Origin: Gonatopus flavifemur
Taxonomy: Eukaryota; Arthropoda; Insecta; Hymenoptera; Dryinidae
DNA: 64,000 nt
Assembly: GCA_018340375.1 (NCBI GenBank)
Contig: JAFFJZ010000002.1
Span: forward strand, 14,402,001-14,466,000
Reading direction: 5' to 3'
This document shows positions 45,165 to 57,235 of the stretch, in pieces. The position numbers were made by a program, and so were the translations under genes. The first letter of the stretch is position 1. Each line of letters opens with the position of its first letter. The notes below the pieces were generated by a model. The model was given only the letters and a program-made list of their open reading frames with translations, was not told the origin of the DNA and did no database searches.

Positions 45165-46641
45165 TAGAGAGTTCAATTGTTGTTCAAAGAATCGATTGAA
45201 AATTCTGAAGAATTCTTTTTGAACTTCCGTGTCCTGTGCGAATGTTTTCCTTTCGAGCATGTTATATTTCAGCACATTGCAACAACTTACTTTTCAATCC
45301 GCGTTTGAAACATCATGAAACGATCATTCAACGTCTTTCATTTCGTGCACAAAACAGATATTCGTAACAATAATATCGATGCAAAATTAGGTCGATTGAA
45401 AATCAAGAATCATTGAAACCAGATCATCCGTATCAGTTATATCGGAAAAAATAATTTATTCAAATCATTGAATAACTATATGAAATTAGTTGTGGAAATT
45501 AATCAATTAATTCCGAGTAATGAAAATATAGAAACCGGTAATAAACACTGTATTAAGGGCAACTTTAAGATGACTTGACAATTTTTCGGTGTAGATTAAA
45601 GATCCTGCTTTGCACTTTAAGGCCCATGGAGGTTCAGAAAAAACGGCAGAATTTTGCTACGTACTTTTCCAACAACTAAGCATTGAATGAAGATTTTTAA
45701 TATGGGGTGATGGAAAACATTGCCAAGATTAGATTTTGAATATTCGGTTGAATCTGGAAAAGATTCCTGAAAATTATGAGAAGAATTATAAACATAATAA
45801 CTTACAAATGTCAATAATTTCAACAAATAATCTTCTTTCATGTTTAGATATTACTTTGGAGTTTCAATTTATATTGAAATTCAAACCTTGGCAATATGCT
45901 CCATCATTGCATATTAAAAAATTGTATTCATCGCCCAGTTGTTGGAAAAGTATGTAGCAAAGTTCTGCCCGTTTTTTGAGCTCCGTGGTTGTTAATTGCA
46001 TAGGTATTTTGAACACAATGTTTCGACTGGATACATATGATATGAAACCACGCCAGATGACATTCAATTGAACACCAACTCGAGTTGATAGTTTTTATGG
46101 TATTTTTGTTTTATAGTTATATTGAAACGGGCTTAGATTTTAATATCCTTTACTATCAGTTCTCTTTCATAATATAGTAAAGCAGTGTTTAATTTAAAAT
46201 TCTCGGACATTTTGTTGTTGTTGAAACTCTCTTCTCAGGTACTCGCTGTTCTGGTTGCAATACAAATGACACGGTGTGCTGTTGATGGATGGTTTAAAAT
46301 ATGACATACACAGGAGTTGGAAATTTTTGTTCGGTTCATGTACCGAGTGTAACTCATCTTTCGCGTCTGATATTATCTGTTGTACAATCTTTTTTATTAT
46401 CCATTGTGACTGGATGGCCCTCATATTTATTCCACATCACACTCGGGAAAAACACTGATGTTTGTTGTCAGAGAATTTAAATTCCAGCTATCTTTCAATC
46501 CAAATGACTTCATGTACATACCCTAACAGAAATGATTCTAGCCACCTTACAGTTGATGTCAAGGGCCTTTCCAGTGACTGGTTTCATTGCAAGCGCCTCG
46601 AAAGGCGCTGGACAACCGTGACAATCATTTTTACTAGGGTA

Positions 46642-46901
46642 CACTAAGAAAAATGAGATGTGAAAATAACCTCTGTTTCGTATTATTTTCACCTGTCGAA
46701 TAATGAAAACTGAAGCCAGCCTTTCAAAAGTGAAAAGTACCTTTCCAGTGTTGAATTTCACCGTACATTCGATTTGATTCACCAAAAAGATGGTATTTAT
46801 CACCTAACTCATGGTAATAATAACCAAAATAATGTATTTTTCACTGTCAAATACATTACTGTATTGAAACATGATTTCTACAGTGCAGATTTTTCTCAGT
46901 G
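46642..46901 (+). mobile_element. CACTG MITE family A, copy 3
   Basis: CACTAAGAAAAATGAGATGTG ... CTACAGTGCAGATTTTTCTCAGTG, TA/TA. Nearly collinear with copy 1 but without its internal duplication. Confidence 0.85.
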
Positions 46902-47335
46902 TAGGTTTTAAGCAGATGTCCCATTCAAGACGATATTTCCGGATTTCTGGAGCTTTTGATAATGTGCTACACTGAGAAAACAGAGAATAGTAAATTAATA
47001 TAGGAATAGTTGGGAAAGGACTCAACTATCAACAGTTGATTGATTAATGGTTACAACAACTATTTCATTGTAAACGCAACTAACCCAAATAGTACTTTCC
47101 ACAATCAGTATTGTTATTTCAACTATGGAGTAGTAGAACCTATTATCAGTCATATCCTTTTCCAGCTAATTCAATGGTCAGTTCAACTATTTTTTCCTGT
47201 GAGTTCAACTGATTCTTGAAGAATGAATGTCTCACTTTCGCTGAGATAACCGATGATGTTGAAATTGTCCTTGGTTTCGGAAGCGTGGATTTTTATTGAC
47301 TGCAAATCCGATATTTTCCTGGTTTTCGATACATA

Positions 47336-47515
47336 CACGGAAAAAAAGATCACTTGACATAACTATTAAACTTGTAAGCGCTAATGGACCCATTTTTTTC
47401 GTTAGGATAACAAATTAATTCATTGATTACACCAATTTCAAATAATTTATTCAAAAAATTAGTCCACATGCACTTACAAGTTGAATAGGTATTCAAACTG
47501 ATCTTTTTATTTCGT
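47336..47515. mobile_element. CACGG MITE
   Basis: CACGGAAAAAAAGATCACTTG ... ACTGATCTTTTTATTTCGTG. Inner arms TTAAACTTGTAAGCGC / TGCACTTACAAGTTGAA. Left TA; right flank TG. Confidence 0.65.
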
Positions 47516-48390
47516 GTGAAGTTTCAGAATCAACCAAATTTTACATTTTTTTCTCTTCGATAACTGTTCGTATGCATCTCTCCTCGAGTCCTAGAGAAAA
47601 TCTTTCCCCACATACGGAATGAGTGGACTTCGATATCTCTGTACATCAGAAGAAATGGAAGTCGCTACCAATAAAATAAGACGATTCATCGTTGTTTTGT
47701 GAAAATCAGGAAGGTACACTCAGTTCTGAGAAGGTTACTGATGATAAACAACACCTTCAAACTCCGTAAGTATTAATTTACAATACTTCCAATACTTGAA
47801 ATATTCAAAGTACCCAAGCTCCATGCTGCAAGTACTGAAAGTATTGATTTTCAATCCTCCAAGTGTTGAAGTTCACTTCTTTTTTTGAATAAAGGATGTG
47901 ACACCAACAGATGTATTTTAAATATCTGAAGCGATGAGATCTTACAAGAAAATATTTCCTCCCATTGTCGTATCAGGGGCTTCGAATTTGTCTTGAGATA
48001 TCTTTAGATATGAATTCATATGCCATATTTTAGATTCGTCACACCTGTGCTTTTTTTCATTCAGTTGTAACATCATCTATCATCTCTGTTACTCATTATA
48101 ATAAGATAACACTTGTGTTTGAAACTTTGTGAATTCGAATGAAGCATTCGAAGTTGAGGTGTGAAATAATTCTCGATTCTAATTCATTGCATGAGATTAA
48201 TATTATACACTACATATTGCAACAATTTTTCCAAACTTGCGATGAACTTTTCATTATATATTCTTGTATTTGGAAGAGGTCACTTCAACGCTTCGCGTAA
48301 ACAAGGTAATGTCGGTAATGTATTTCAGTTACATTTGCACGTAATACATGAAATTAATGTTCATGGGATGAGAAAAATTGTAAGTGAGAT

Positions 48391-48921
48391 TCTGAATTCG
48401 TTGGAGTGAAAAATTCACTCTCGAAAAGTGAAAATACTGCAAGTCCAGGAAGAGTGAGATTTCACTCTTAAAGAGTGACTTTTCACTCCATATGGATGAT
48501 TTCTCACTCCAACAAAGTGAAAAGTTTCAATTCTGTTTTGGGAGTGACATCCTCACCCCAAGAAAGTGAAAATTCACTTTGAGGAGTGAACACTCACTCT
48601 TTAGGAGTGGAATCTCACTCTTGTTGGACTTGCAGTACACTGAGAATTCAATTTTTTAAATCGAAAGGAAATTTTCTTCACCCTCATTCTAATAAATATT
48701 TTTTTCAATGGAAATTCTTCATCAGATTGAAACAAAAAATTTTCAAATTGAGACAGAAATATATTCTTTCTTGAATTCGAGAAATATAATTTCAATTCAA
48801 TGAAAAATTTTCTCATTGGAATGAACTATATTTTTCATTGAAATTTTCTTTGAATCTAAGAAATCGGGTTCTCAGTGTATTTTCACTCTTCAGGAGTGGA
48901 TTTTCACTCCAAGAAATTTAG
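48391..48921. mobile_element. GGAGTGAAAATTCACTC element, copy 2, split by a CACTG MITE
   Basis: TTGGAGTGAAAAATTCACTC ... TTTCACTCCAAGAAATTTAG. The interior is a chain of GAGTGAAAATTCACTC-type palindromic units at least ten times. ACTGCAAGTCCAGGAAGAGTG is mirrored by CACTCTTGTTGGACTTGCAG. MITE 48638-48877 sits exactly after this second motif. Confidence 0.75.
48638..48877. mobile_element. CACTG MITE family C, copy 2
   Basis: CACTGAGAATTCAATTTTTTAA ... AAGAAATCGGGTTCTCAGTG, TA/TA. Collinear with 15278-15550, with a short deletion near its right end. Confidence 0.85.
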
Positions 48922-48994
48922 AGAGCAATGTTCTCACTTAGAATAGTCATCAGTAACTACACTGCAAACTGAATTCCTTTGATTGAAACAATCT

Positions 48995-49390
48995 CTCATT
49001 CCTGTCAATCTTGTTTTTGAGGATACTCAAGCACCAGAAGAAGCAAGTCAAATTTGGCGACTTTTTTTCACAAATTATGCGTTCCACGGGGATTTCGAGT
49101 GAACAATAATGAAATCCACGACTAGGATTAGACTCTCGATATAAGTTTCAGTCTTTCACTGATTTTCTGGCAAGTATAAGATTAGGATTTCAAAAATAAT
49201 AACCTTCAACTATTGAAAATTTGTTCTAATTTCATTTCTCAATATCTGCAAACCTTGAAGAAATCCAGCTTCGTATTTTGAGTCCAATTTCAGGTATATA
49301 TGTAATTATGATCGATTTCAAATTCAAATTTATAAAAAAAATCCGGCCAATATTTTGCTCACTTCTCCTGATGCTTGAATGCCCTAAATG
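48995..49390 (+). repeat. Duplicated segment, copy 1
   Basis: AAGTCAAATTTGGCGAC, ACAAATTATGCGTTCCACGG, AATAATGAAATCCACGACTAGG, AAGTTTCAGTCTTTCACTG, CCAATTTCAGGTATATATG and CTGATGCTTGAATG are repeated in the same order at 50505-50809 and 51695-51815. No coding sense seen. Confidence 0.7.
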
Positions 49391-49404
49391 GAAAGAATAA
49401 TGCA

Positions 49405-49580
49405 GTTAAATGAACAAACTGTTCATTGAGTTGAAACAAAAAATTCCGTAGAATATAATTCCAATTCAATACAAAACTTGTTCTCATTTAATTGGATGAG
49501 TTTTCTTCCATTGAAAACAAGATTCATTAGGATAAAGACAAAGAAATTTTCATACAGCTAAAGAAATTAGATTCTCAGGG
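49405..49580. mobile_element. CACTG MITE family C, partial copy 3
   Basis: GTTGAAACAAAAAATTCC, GAATATAATTCCAATTCAAT and CATTGAAAACAAGATTCATTAGG match 15278-15550. Right end AGATTCTCAGGGTA is decayed; left end missing. Confidence 0.55.
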
Positions 49581-50504
49581 TAAATTCCATTTCAAAATGT
49601 TCAAATTCTCGTCTTCATAAAGTGTACTTTGCATACATTATATAAAGCATATAATCTCCTACTCACCATTTTTATTGGACTAACTGCATTTTTCAACGCA
49701 CAATATCAATTTCGGAGATGTATAACTGTTGTCCCTTTTATCAAAGGTACAAAATAATTCAAACCCGCAGAATAGTATCTCTGAGATACTCATTTACATC
49801 CCCGACACAAAAAATTTGACATAGCATTAATATACATTCTTTAAATTTTTCTGGAGAATGAGAATAATTTCCATTTTCACAGCATATTCTCTTTTGGATT
49901 TTATGATCATTCCAAGAAAGAACCATGATATTTAAATTTTTAGAACGCGAAAGCTCTCAAGATGAACATAGAAGTTCTCAGTCGTGTTCAGAAATGTCAC
50001 GTATCACCAATTCAAAAGGAAATGATATGAAATTGAAATAAATGCAGTTTGAATGTTGGAAATACCACGATCCTATACAGTTTACTTCGTTGTACAACAT
50101 GATCTTCTGGAAAAGAGAATATAACAACGGAAGATTCAGGATGAGGGAGAGGATATGTACCGAATGAAAAATAAAATACATTGAGGAAAATAAGAGTGAA
50201 ATAAGAAAACGACCGTTCAAACGATAAAAAGAACAGAATGATGTGTATTTTAATCCACGAACGTGTTATTTGTAAGATAATATTCGGAGCATGAATATAC
50301 GAAACGATGCTTTTTCTCACAAACAACTTTACTTTGTTATTGCTAACCCCTCATTATAAAACATTAATTCCCGGGGAAAAAACAATCATTGGCCATTCAA
50401 CACGAGCCACATATTGGCCGGCATCGGCTGTTTTATGACTGGACTTGTACTACTCTTGTATGGGTCAAAGTTGAGAAAATAGTATACTTAAGGGCACTCA
50501 AGTA

Positions 50505-51815
50505 TCAACAAAAGCGAGCCAAATTTACCGCCAACTGTTTTCATAAATTATATGCGTTCAACGGAAAATTTGTAATCGATAATAATAAAATCTACGACCA
50601 AGATTAGACTCTGCTCTTATAAAAAAGAAGGTATTGCCTGAAATACGTCTCGCGAGAATAGTATCAAAAAGTATTTAAATCCAATACTTTTCAATACTAT
50701 TTTCGCGGTCAAGACTCATTTTTGAGCTACTACTATTTTTTTACAAGGGTGGAGTTAAGTTTCAGTCTTTTTCTGATTTTTTGGCGAGTTTAAGAGGATT
50801 TTAAAAGTACCCATGTGTGTATGGAACAATGGTCCAATCATGGACCAAGCCTGACACAAGACCTGCCGAGACTTATTGTCTTGAACAATTCAATAAACTT
50901 GGCCCAGGCTTGGAAATGATAAGATCAGGACAAGCTTGGGCCAATGGTTCGTTCCAGCCTAGTCCAAATGATTCGCCAAGCATCAATCAATGCTTCTTTC
51001 ATCACAGATATCGATGAGAAGAGTAATTTGATCCATATCCCAGCTCAAAGTTCTCCCTCGGAATACCGTACATGAATCATCTTAAAACGATAGATTAAAT
51101 GTGCCAAAACTTGGACGAGCTTGGGTTTTTCCCAGTCTTGTTAATCCCTGCATGGGAAAGACATCTTGAAATCCTGTAGAGAGTTCTTCGAGATCAGTTG
51201 ATTTCCGTGTATGATCACATTTAAAAGTAGCCTATTACCATTGAGTCAAGTTTTATTCTTATTTAGATCAAATATATCTATCTTAGTGTATGAAACTGGA
51301 GTGTGGGGCCAATCATGGGGAGGAGATTGAACTGATCTTGGCCCCATAGTTATGCACAAGTCTTTATCCATTGTGAACTCGGAATTTGGTCAATAATTGA
51401 AAACACTGTGCTACTTATGTGGACAACACTGGCTTAAATAATCATCTTAACGAACGCTTGATTTTTACGCTTGTGCCAAGCTTGTACCAAGTGCAATGGC
51501 TATTCCAAAGATACGAACAAATGTCCCATGACTAACTATCCATTGGAAACAGCAGGACATTCATGGAACCAATCATCATGGGTCCAATTATTTTTAACGG
51601 AGGGTTGTTCCTGATACACGTGCCAATCCTGGAACAAGCTTGGGTCTTTTCCCAGTCCTGTCAATACCTACATGGGTAATAATCTCCAAAAAGAAACCTA
51701 ATTTGATATTTAGAGACCAATTTCAGGTATGTACTTGATTACTATCGATTTTAAATTCAATTTTATCAAGTAATTTCTGGAAAAAAACTTGATGCTTCAG
51801 TGTCCTTACTGCAAC
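50505..51815 (+). repeat. Duplicated segment, copy 2, interrupted by 50810-51676
   Basis: The first part (50505-50809) and last part (51695-51815) match 48995-49390. The match breaks at the inserted CCC...GGG element. Includes AATAATAAAATCTACGACC and AAGTTTCAGTCTTTTTCTG. Confidence 0.7.
50810..51676. mobile_element. CCCATG...CATGGG element rich in CCAAGCTTGG words
   Basis: CCCATGTGTGTATGG and mirror CAATACCTACATGGG, TA/TA. Repeats GGACCAAGCCTG, GCTTGGGCCAATGG and GTGCCAAAACTTGGACGAGC. An internal CTGCATGGGAAAG (near 51160) suggests one element inside another. Confidence 0.65.
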
Positions 51816-52166
51816 AGACACTCAATGCATGGAAACTGCAATCAATTAACGTGAAATTTTTGTTGGTTCAGTCTATGTAAATTTGACTGAATCTATTCAG
51901 TTTTCAAGAGATTCTAAATGTAGATCTCAATGCAGATCTGGATCTACACTTTCCATCTTATTAGATCCAACAAGATCTAATGAGACCTACGTAGATCTAA
52001 ATCCCTTTTCCTCAGGAGTGTACGCAAAGTACGTGGATTTGTAATGGACGATCGATCAATTGAAATTGCGTCATAAAGAACACGTGATATAGGAAAGCAG
52101 GAGTAATTATTATAATCTGATCATTCGCCCTCATCCTCAATCACGATGAATTGTTGTACATACATA

Positions 52167-52480
52167 CACGGACAAAAATAGATATTAATGGGTATGAGAA
52201 ATATTACACGGTTTTGTATATGAGGACCGGATACTAGTCTTTAATAACTTTTTATTACTCCTTATAATCTGGATTATACTCCTTAGCATATGGATATTAG
52301 GGACTAAGAAAAATTGGTATAATCCAGATGCTTGTCATTAGTACACGGAAAAAAAGATGATGTTGGATTTACAATGTTTCGTTCGATCACCATAGAAATA
52401 TTAGGGGTTTCTATGGTGATCGAACGAAATGTTGTAAATCCAACATCATCTTTTTTTCCGTGTATCTATTTTTCTCCGTG
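52167..52480. mobile_element. CACGG MITE, AGATACTAATGG family copy 2, host of a hairpin
   Basis: CACGGACAAAAATAGATATTAATGG ... TCTATTTTTCTCCGTG, TA/TA. AGACTAGTATCCGG-like and AACTGGATTATACTCC phrases. Relative of 40468-40597. Confidence 0.75.
52344..52462. mobile_element. Near-perfect hairpin MITE (119 bp)
   Basis: CACGGAAAAAAAGATGATGT ... ACATCATCTTTTTTTCCGTG, TA/TA. The 55-bp arms differ at only about two adjacent positions (TG against CA) around a loop of about 9 bases. Youngest-looking insertion of the window; nested in 52167-52480. Confidence 0.9.
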
Positions 52481-53588
52481 TATTCCATCTTTTAGAATAT
52501 AATCTGTTCATAAAAATTATCATCAATGATATTATTCATAATAGAATATCGATTATTCTGCACAAAATTAGGGTTCTTTTTTGAAAATGATCAATGAATT
52601 TCAAAATAGACCGCTTTCTGGATTTATGATTTGAAATGAAGGAACCATGTGTGCTATGGAGTTTTGCACAACAAGATGAAAGTAAGGAATACAAATTACA
52701 CGCACTTACGAAATGAAAACAATAAATAATCCATTCAGGCGATTCAAAAATGAGAATTATAGAAGCTTGCAATTCCTCGCTCACGTGTATTTTGAGTAAT
52801 ATCAGTCATCTGTTCAGTACATGTTTTGTCGCTTCGAAATTTGCTCATTGTAGTAGGAAATGAAGATTTCAAGAGATTGTACCTTAAAACTCTCAACCGA
52901 ATAAGCCCATCGTCGACCGCGCTTTCATCGTACCGCACATTTCCCAGGATTTATAAAGATGCCTTGTAGCAGAATAGCGTGAGTTGAGTTGAACACACGA
53001 GACTAAATCCGGCTTCGTACCTTATATTATACAACAAGCTTTTTTTTCTTTTTCTTTGTGACCTTAAGGGAATACCATTGCCGCACATGCTGGCTGGCAA
53101 TTTTTGTATTTCATTTTCTTCGTGAATGGTTAGATGAAATGACATATGAAATCAAATTATTAACCTAAATATAAAATTCTCCCCTATATATTTTGCATGA
53201 AGATGAATACGAATGGAGAATATGATTGTATTACACGGGGAATAATATCGTGGTACTTTTCATGGAATGATGAAGAATCTGTATGAAGTAAAAATATCAT
53301 ATTTCAAATAATTTTTCTTTGAATATTTCAAACGAGACTTGGTCAAAGTATGTAATGAAGTTCAAACCCGCGGTGAATTTTGGTAACCTTTGATCAAACT
53401 TGATGGAATACTTCCACGGAAAATTACATTGAAGGATTGCTAACTTTCGGCATCTGGTTTTAAGCTTTGCAGATTTATAATGGGACGTATGCGAGGAGTG
53501 AAATAGTATTGCATGAAAAATATCTAGAAAATGTGTAAATCTCACGACGTTTCAGGAGGATATCACGAATCATACCGAACACAGGAAA

Positions 53589-54478
53589 CCCAGATAACAC
53601 AATAATTCGTGAGCCGTTCCAAAAGAGTTCTTGAACTAAATTCTGGAAGAATTATTTTTCCGAGCTCTTGACGAGTTCTCAAAGAGTTCTTTGAATTCTA
53701 AAAGAATTATTTGACAGCTCTATAATAAATCCCTTGGGTGTTCTATGAGAATATTGAAAGAACACTTTGAGATGACTTGGAGGACTCTTTAATGTCCGTT
53801 TGTTAGAACTCTTATGAAGCTCTGTCCCTGCTAAAGAAGAACTTCCTACGAATTCAATGTACATGTTGAATTCCCGCAGATTTCTATGATTGTGACAAAG
53901 CGTTTAGTAAGAATGATTGAGTGATGATGGTTGGTTCGAGTACATAGAATAAAGAAATATGTAATTAGTAATATTGAATGAGAACAAAAAACTAATCATA
54001 TATATTTTGTTTTTCACTCGTGTAAATTACAAACATTTTGGCATTCATCGATACTGAAAATTTCAATGATTGATTTGGTATGATCAATTTTAGGTTATAT
54101 GTTTAAAAAGTACCTGAACTTCAATATTTTCTGTTAATTGAATGATCATTCGATAAATAAAAGCTTGATAAACGTTGAAGATCAGATGAATCAATCATTG
54201 AATAATTATCCATATACACATAATATGTTAGAATGATTTTTATATTTGATAAACGCATGAGTTCCGTGAGAGTTCTTTAATCATTCATGTCAAGAGTTCG
54301 CAACGACTTCTGTCAATTAATGGACCGGGGTCGTCAAGAGTTCTATCAACAGGACATCAACGACTTCTTAGGGTAATTGAGAAGAACACTTGTCGATTAC
54401 TTCAGAATTCTTGATGAATGCTTTTTACAAATGCCGAGTTCTTCAGGAACTCTTCAAGAATTTCTTGTGTTATCTGGG
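53589..54478. mobile_element. CCCAGATAACAC element, 0.9 kb
   Basis: CCCAGATAACACAATAATTC and mirror GAATTTCTTGTGTTATCTGGG, AA/AA. The outer 200 bp at each end repeat AGAGTTCTTGAAC and GAACTCTTNANGAATT. The centre is plain AT-rich sequence. Confidence 0.75.
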
Positions 54479-54630
54479 AAATTATGTAAGAAGAAGAAAC
54501 TCTTCAACATCGAGTATCGCACTTAGAGAACAGTGTAGTTGAAATAACAGGGTGTCTACCAGTCCTTGAGGTTCAACGGAATTGATCAATCATGTGTCTC
54601 CATTAAACAGAAGAACCAATGGGGAAAATA

Positions 54631-55337
54631 CACGGAGAAAAATTGTCTATCATAAATTACTACCCTCGCTAGGATATTGAGGATATACTTGCATTTTGAA
54701 GTTATATACCAAACATTCTCTTCAAAAGTACCAGGGGTACGTTCCTTTATCGTTACTCGGAGAAAGTAGCAAAATGCATTACTATTGGACCATTTTTGGA
54801 GAAAAAGAGCATCGTATAGTGAAACACGTGAGCAACTCCACAACCCCCCACGGGTTTCTTACCGTCCTCGGAAAGCTCGGGAAGAAAACTGTGGAGAGTT
54901 GTGAAGTTGCTCACGTATTTCACTATACAATACTCCTTTTCTCCAAAGACGGTCCAATAGTGATGAATTTCATTGCGTTCACCGAGTAACGATAAGGGAA
55001 CGTACCCCAGACCTTCTGTGAGTTAATGGTATAATAATAACATTTTGTAATAGAAAGTCTGGTACTTTTGAAGAGAACGTTTGGTATATAACCTCAAAAT
55101 GCGAGTATATCCTCAATATACTAGCGAGTCTAGTATTTGATAATAATAGTATATTGTTAACCAAGGGGGGAAAGTACGTAATTTCGGACGAGTGTGAAGT
55201 TGGATTTTCCCGAGCCGGAGGTCTTATGGGTCGATTCGACAACATTGGTCTGGAATTGATCACTTTCGCCCCCAAAAACAGGTCGACAAAGAGCCGCTTT
55301 CCGCGCAGGTGTGGGAAAAATAAACTTTTTCTCAGTG
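54631..55337. mobile_element. Foldback CACGG/CACTG element
   Basis: CACGGAGAAAAATTGTC and CTTTTTCTCAGTG ends with TA/TA. Inner arms: CAAACATTCTCTTCAAAAGTACC / GGTACTTTTGAAGAGAACG, GGGTACGTTCCTTTATCGTTAC / GTAACGATAAGGGAACGTACC, and AGTGAAACACGTGAGCAAC / GTTGCTCACGTATTTCACT. Confidence 0.75.
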
Positions 55338-55364
55338 TAGAAATTTCAAGATGTAGACACCCTA

Positions 55365-56008
55365 CCCAGACAGCACCGTATGTTCTCGAAATGTTTTGGG
55401 AACTTGTTAGTTGTTTCGCGACCTATGATTGCAACAACTACGTTTTCAAAACATTTTCAACATCTACACTGTCGAGATATTCGCCATTTCGTTGGTAACC
55501 TACGCTAACCTCCGAATTATCCATTTTTAAAGTTTGACATATGACTAATCCATCAAATGGTAGTGAAACCACATTGTTTTTCACATAACCAAGTCATTCT
55601 CACTCAACAGCATAGAGAACTATGAAAATACACGTACTGTAGAGAGTGACGTGAAGATATTGGAATGCGTTTTGGAGTCGAACTTTGTTCCACTGAATCT
55701 AACACTTCATAAGCTTATACATGTAATTCATCACACACAAGATTGTTTCACTTCCATATATTTGATTCGGGATCTATTTGAAATGAAAATTCTGCACAAC
55801 TGTAATAAAATCATTGATTCGAAAAGACCAATTCAACATGTGCTCATAACGTTTTGTGAAAATGTAAATAAAACAAACCCGGACATTTTCATGTTTTAAA
55901 CACATCCATGCGATCTTTTTAAAACCTTACAAAATGTTTCTGAAACATTTCCGTTTCTCACGAAGTAAGTTTTGTGGATGTTTACAAAACGTCTCAGTGC
56001 TGTTTGGG
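55365..56008. mobile_element. CCCAGACAGCAC element
   Basis: CCCAGACAGCACCGTATG and mirror CTCAGTGCTGTTTGGG, TA/TA. Outer parts alternate GTTTTCAAAACATTTTC / GAAATGTTTTGGGAAC. It contains an 83-codon stretch (55651-55899) without recognisable features. Confidence 0.65.
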
Positions 56009-56854
56009 TACAAACTGATGTATCATTCGATTAAACATGCGCTTGTTTTTCCTCGATAAGACACTCTGTTACCTGTTGTGTGAATGGAGGATATTTATAG
56101 TATCGATATTTTTTATGTAAATTTTATCAAGATCCAACCAATATTTTATGAAATTTCATATGGAATGTGTATTTTCACCGTAAAACAGCATAACAAGACT
56201 ATCCAAGTATCACCCCATCTCCGATCTGGTGTTCTGTAGGGTGGGTCGAAAAATGCGATTTCACGAGGACCGAAATGTAATAGTGAAGGGAAGTTGTCGC
56301 TTGTCGATATCTTCAGCTTTGCCTCAGGGGTTGAAGTTTTGAAAAAATCTATGAAGAGCCGAATATTTTTAGATGGCAAGTAATCTCATTTTGCGAGTTA
56401 GCCAATTGATTCTTGTAAGGGACGAGCATGAGAAGTGAGCATGAATGACATTGATGATAGACTATCTGTTGTCCAATCAAAAAAAAAATCATTCACGCCG
56501 CAATACAAGACAATATTCTGAACAGCTCGAAAAACGATTTTTGTTATGTCCTACTAATTCGAAATGATGTGCAGTTCTCGGCTCCCTGTATCTTATTACA
56601 GAGACTAAAAATTCACCACGTGAAAGTGGATTCATATTATTTTCGAACACAATAATCCAATGCAACGATACTTGATTTGTTTAACTTTCAATCCACAACT
56701 CATCACAATAAACGATCCTCATCTTCGAAACTTAGGAGAATTTCAATGTAGAATATTTTTCTTCCATCTTTGAATCATTGAATTCCGTTTTGTATCATCA
56801 ATTAAAAGAAATAACAACATCAATACCTTTTGGTTGAATCAATGTAATTATAGA

Positions 56855-57235
56855 ATGTTATGTCCTAATTTGCACAAAACATTGAATACCTTGCATCGAA
56901 TTCCACCAAAATTATGCATAGGTTTTGAAATTGATAGTTCAATTTTATATATCTTTGAAGAACAAAAGATTAGAGCAGGGAATTTACATGTTCATGAATG
57001 TGTGATTTCACATGTTGTGAGAGGTAAAGAGATTAGTTCTGAGAAAGTTACAGTTCCGCCGGATATTAATGTCATTCTAGACTTGAGAGAGGAACAGCTT
57101 TATTCGTTTCTGGGTAGAATGGAACATTGCGTGCCAAGTACGGAAGAACTAAGGTACGATCTATTGGCGCTCTACAGAGAACGTTTGAAAAATCTTGAAA
57201 ATTCTGCTTGTCGAAAAGGAAAAATGTTCCTATAA
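56855..57235 (+). CDS. Unidentified ORF, about 126 codons, possible terminal exon
   Basis: I do not recognise this protein. From MLCPNLHKTLNTL it runs through IPPKLCIGFEIDSSILYIFE, VISHVVRGKEISSEKVTVPP and DINVILDLREEQLYSFLGRM to LLALYRERLKNLE and a TAA at 57233-57235. The amino-acid mix (many charged residues, heptad-like ends, few low-complexity runs) looks coding. The G+C content is slightly above its surroundings. ATTATAG just before the ATG could be a splice acceptor, so it may be the last exon of an undetected + strand gene rather than a complete one. It lies outside all transposons mapped here. A new or fast-evolving gene, or a pseudogene, are equal possibilities. Confidence 0.4.
   Translation: MLCPNLHKTLNTLHRIPPKLCIGFEIDSSILYIFEEQKIRAGNLHVHECVISHVVRGKEISSEKVTVPPDINVILDLREEQLYSFLGRMEHCVPSTEELRYDLLALYRERLKNLENSACRKGKMFL

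Noticed and set aside
55651..55899. 83-codon plus-strand ORF
   Set aside because: Lies wholly in the CCCAGACAGCAC element and shows no transposase or other motif.
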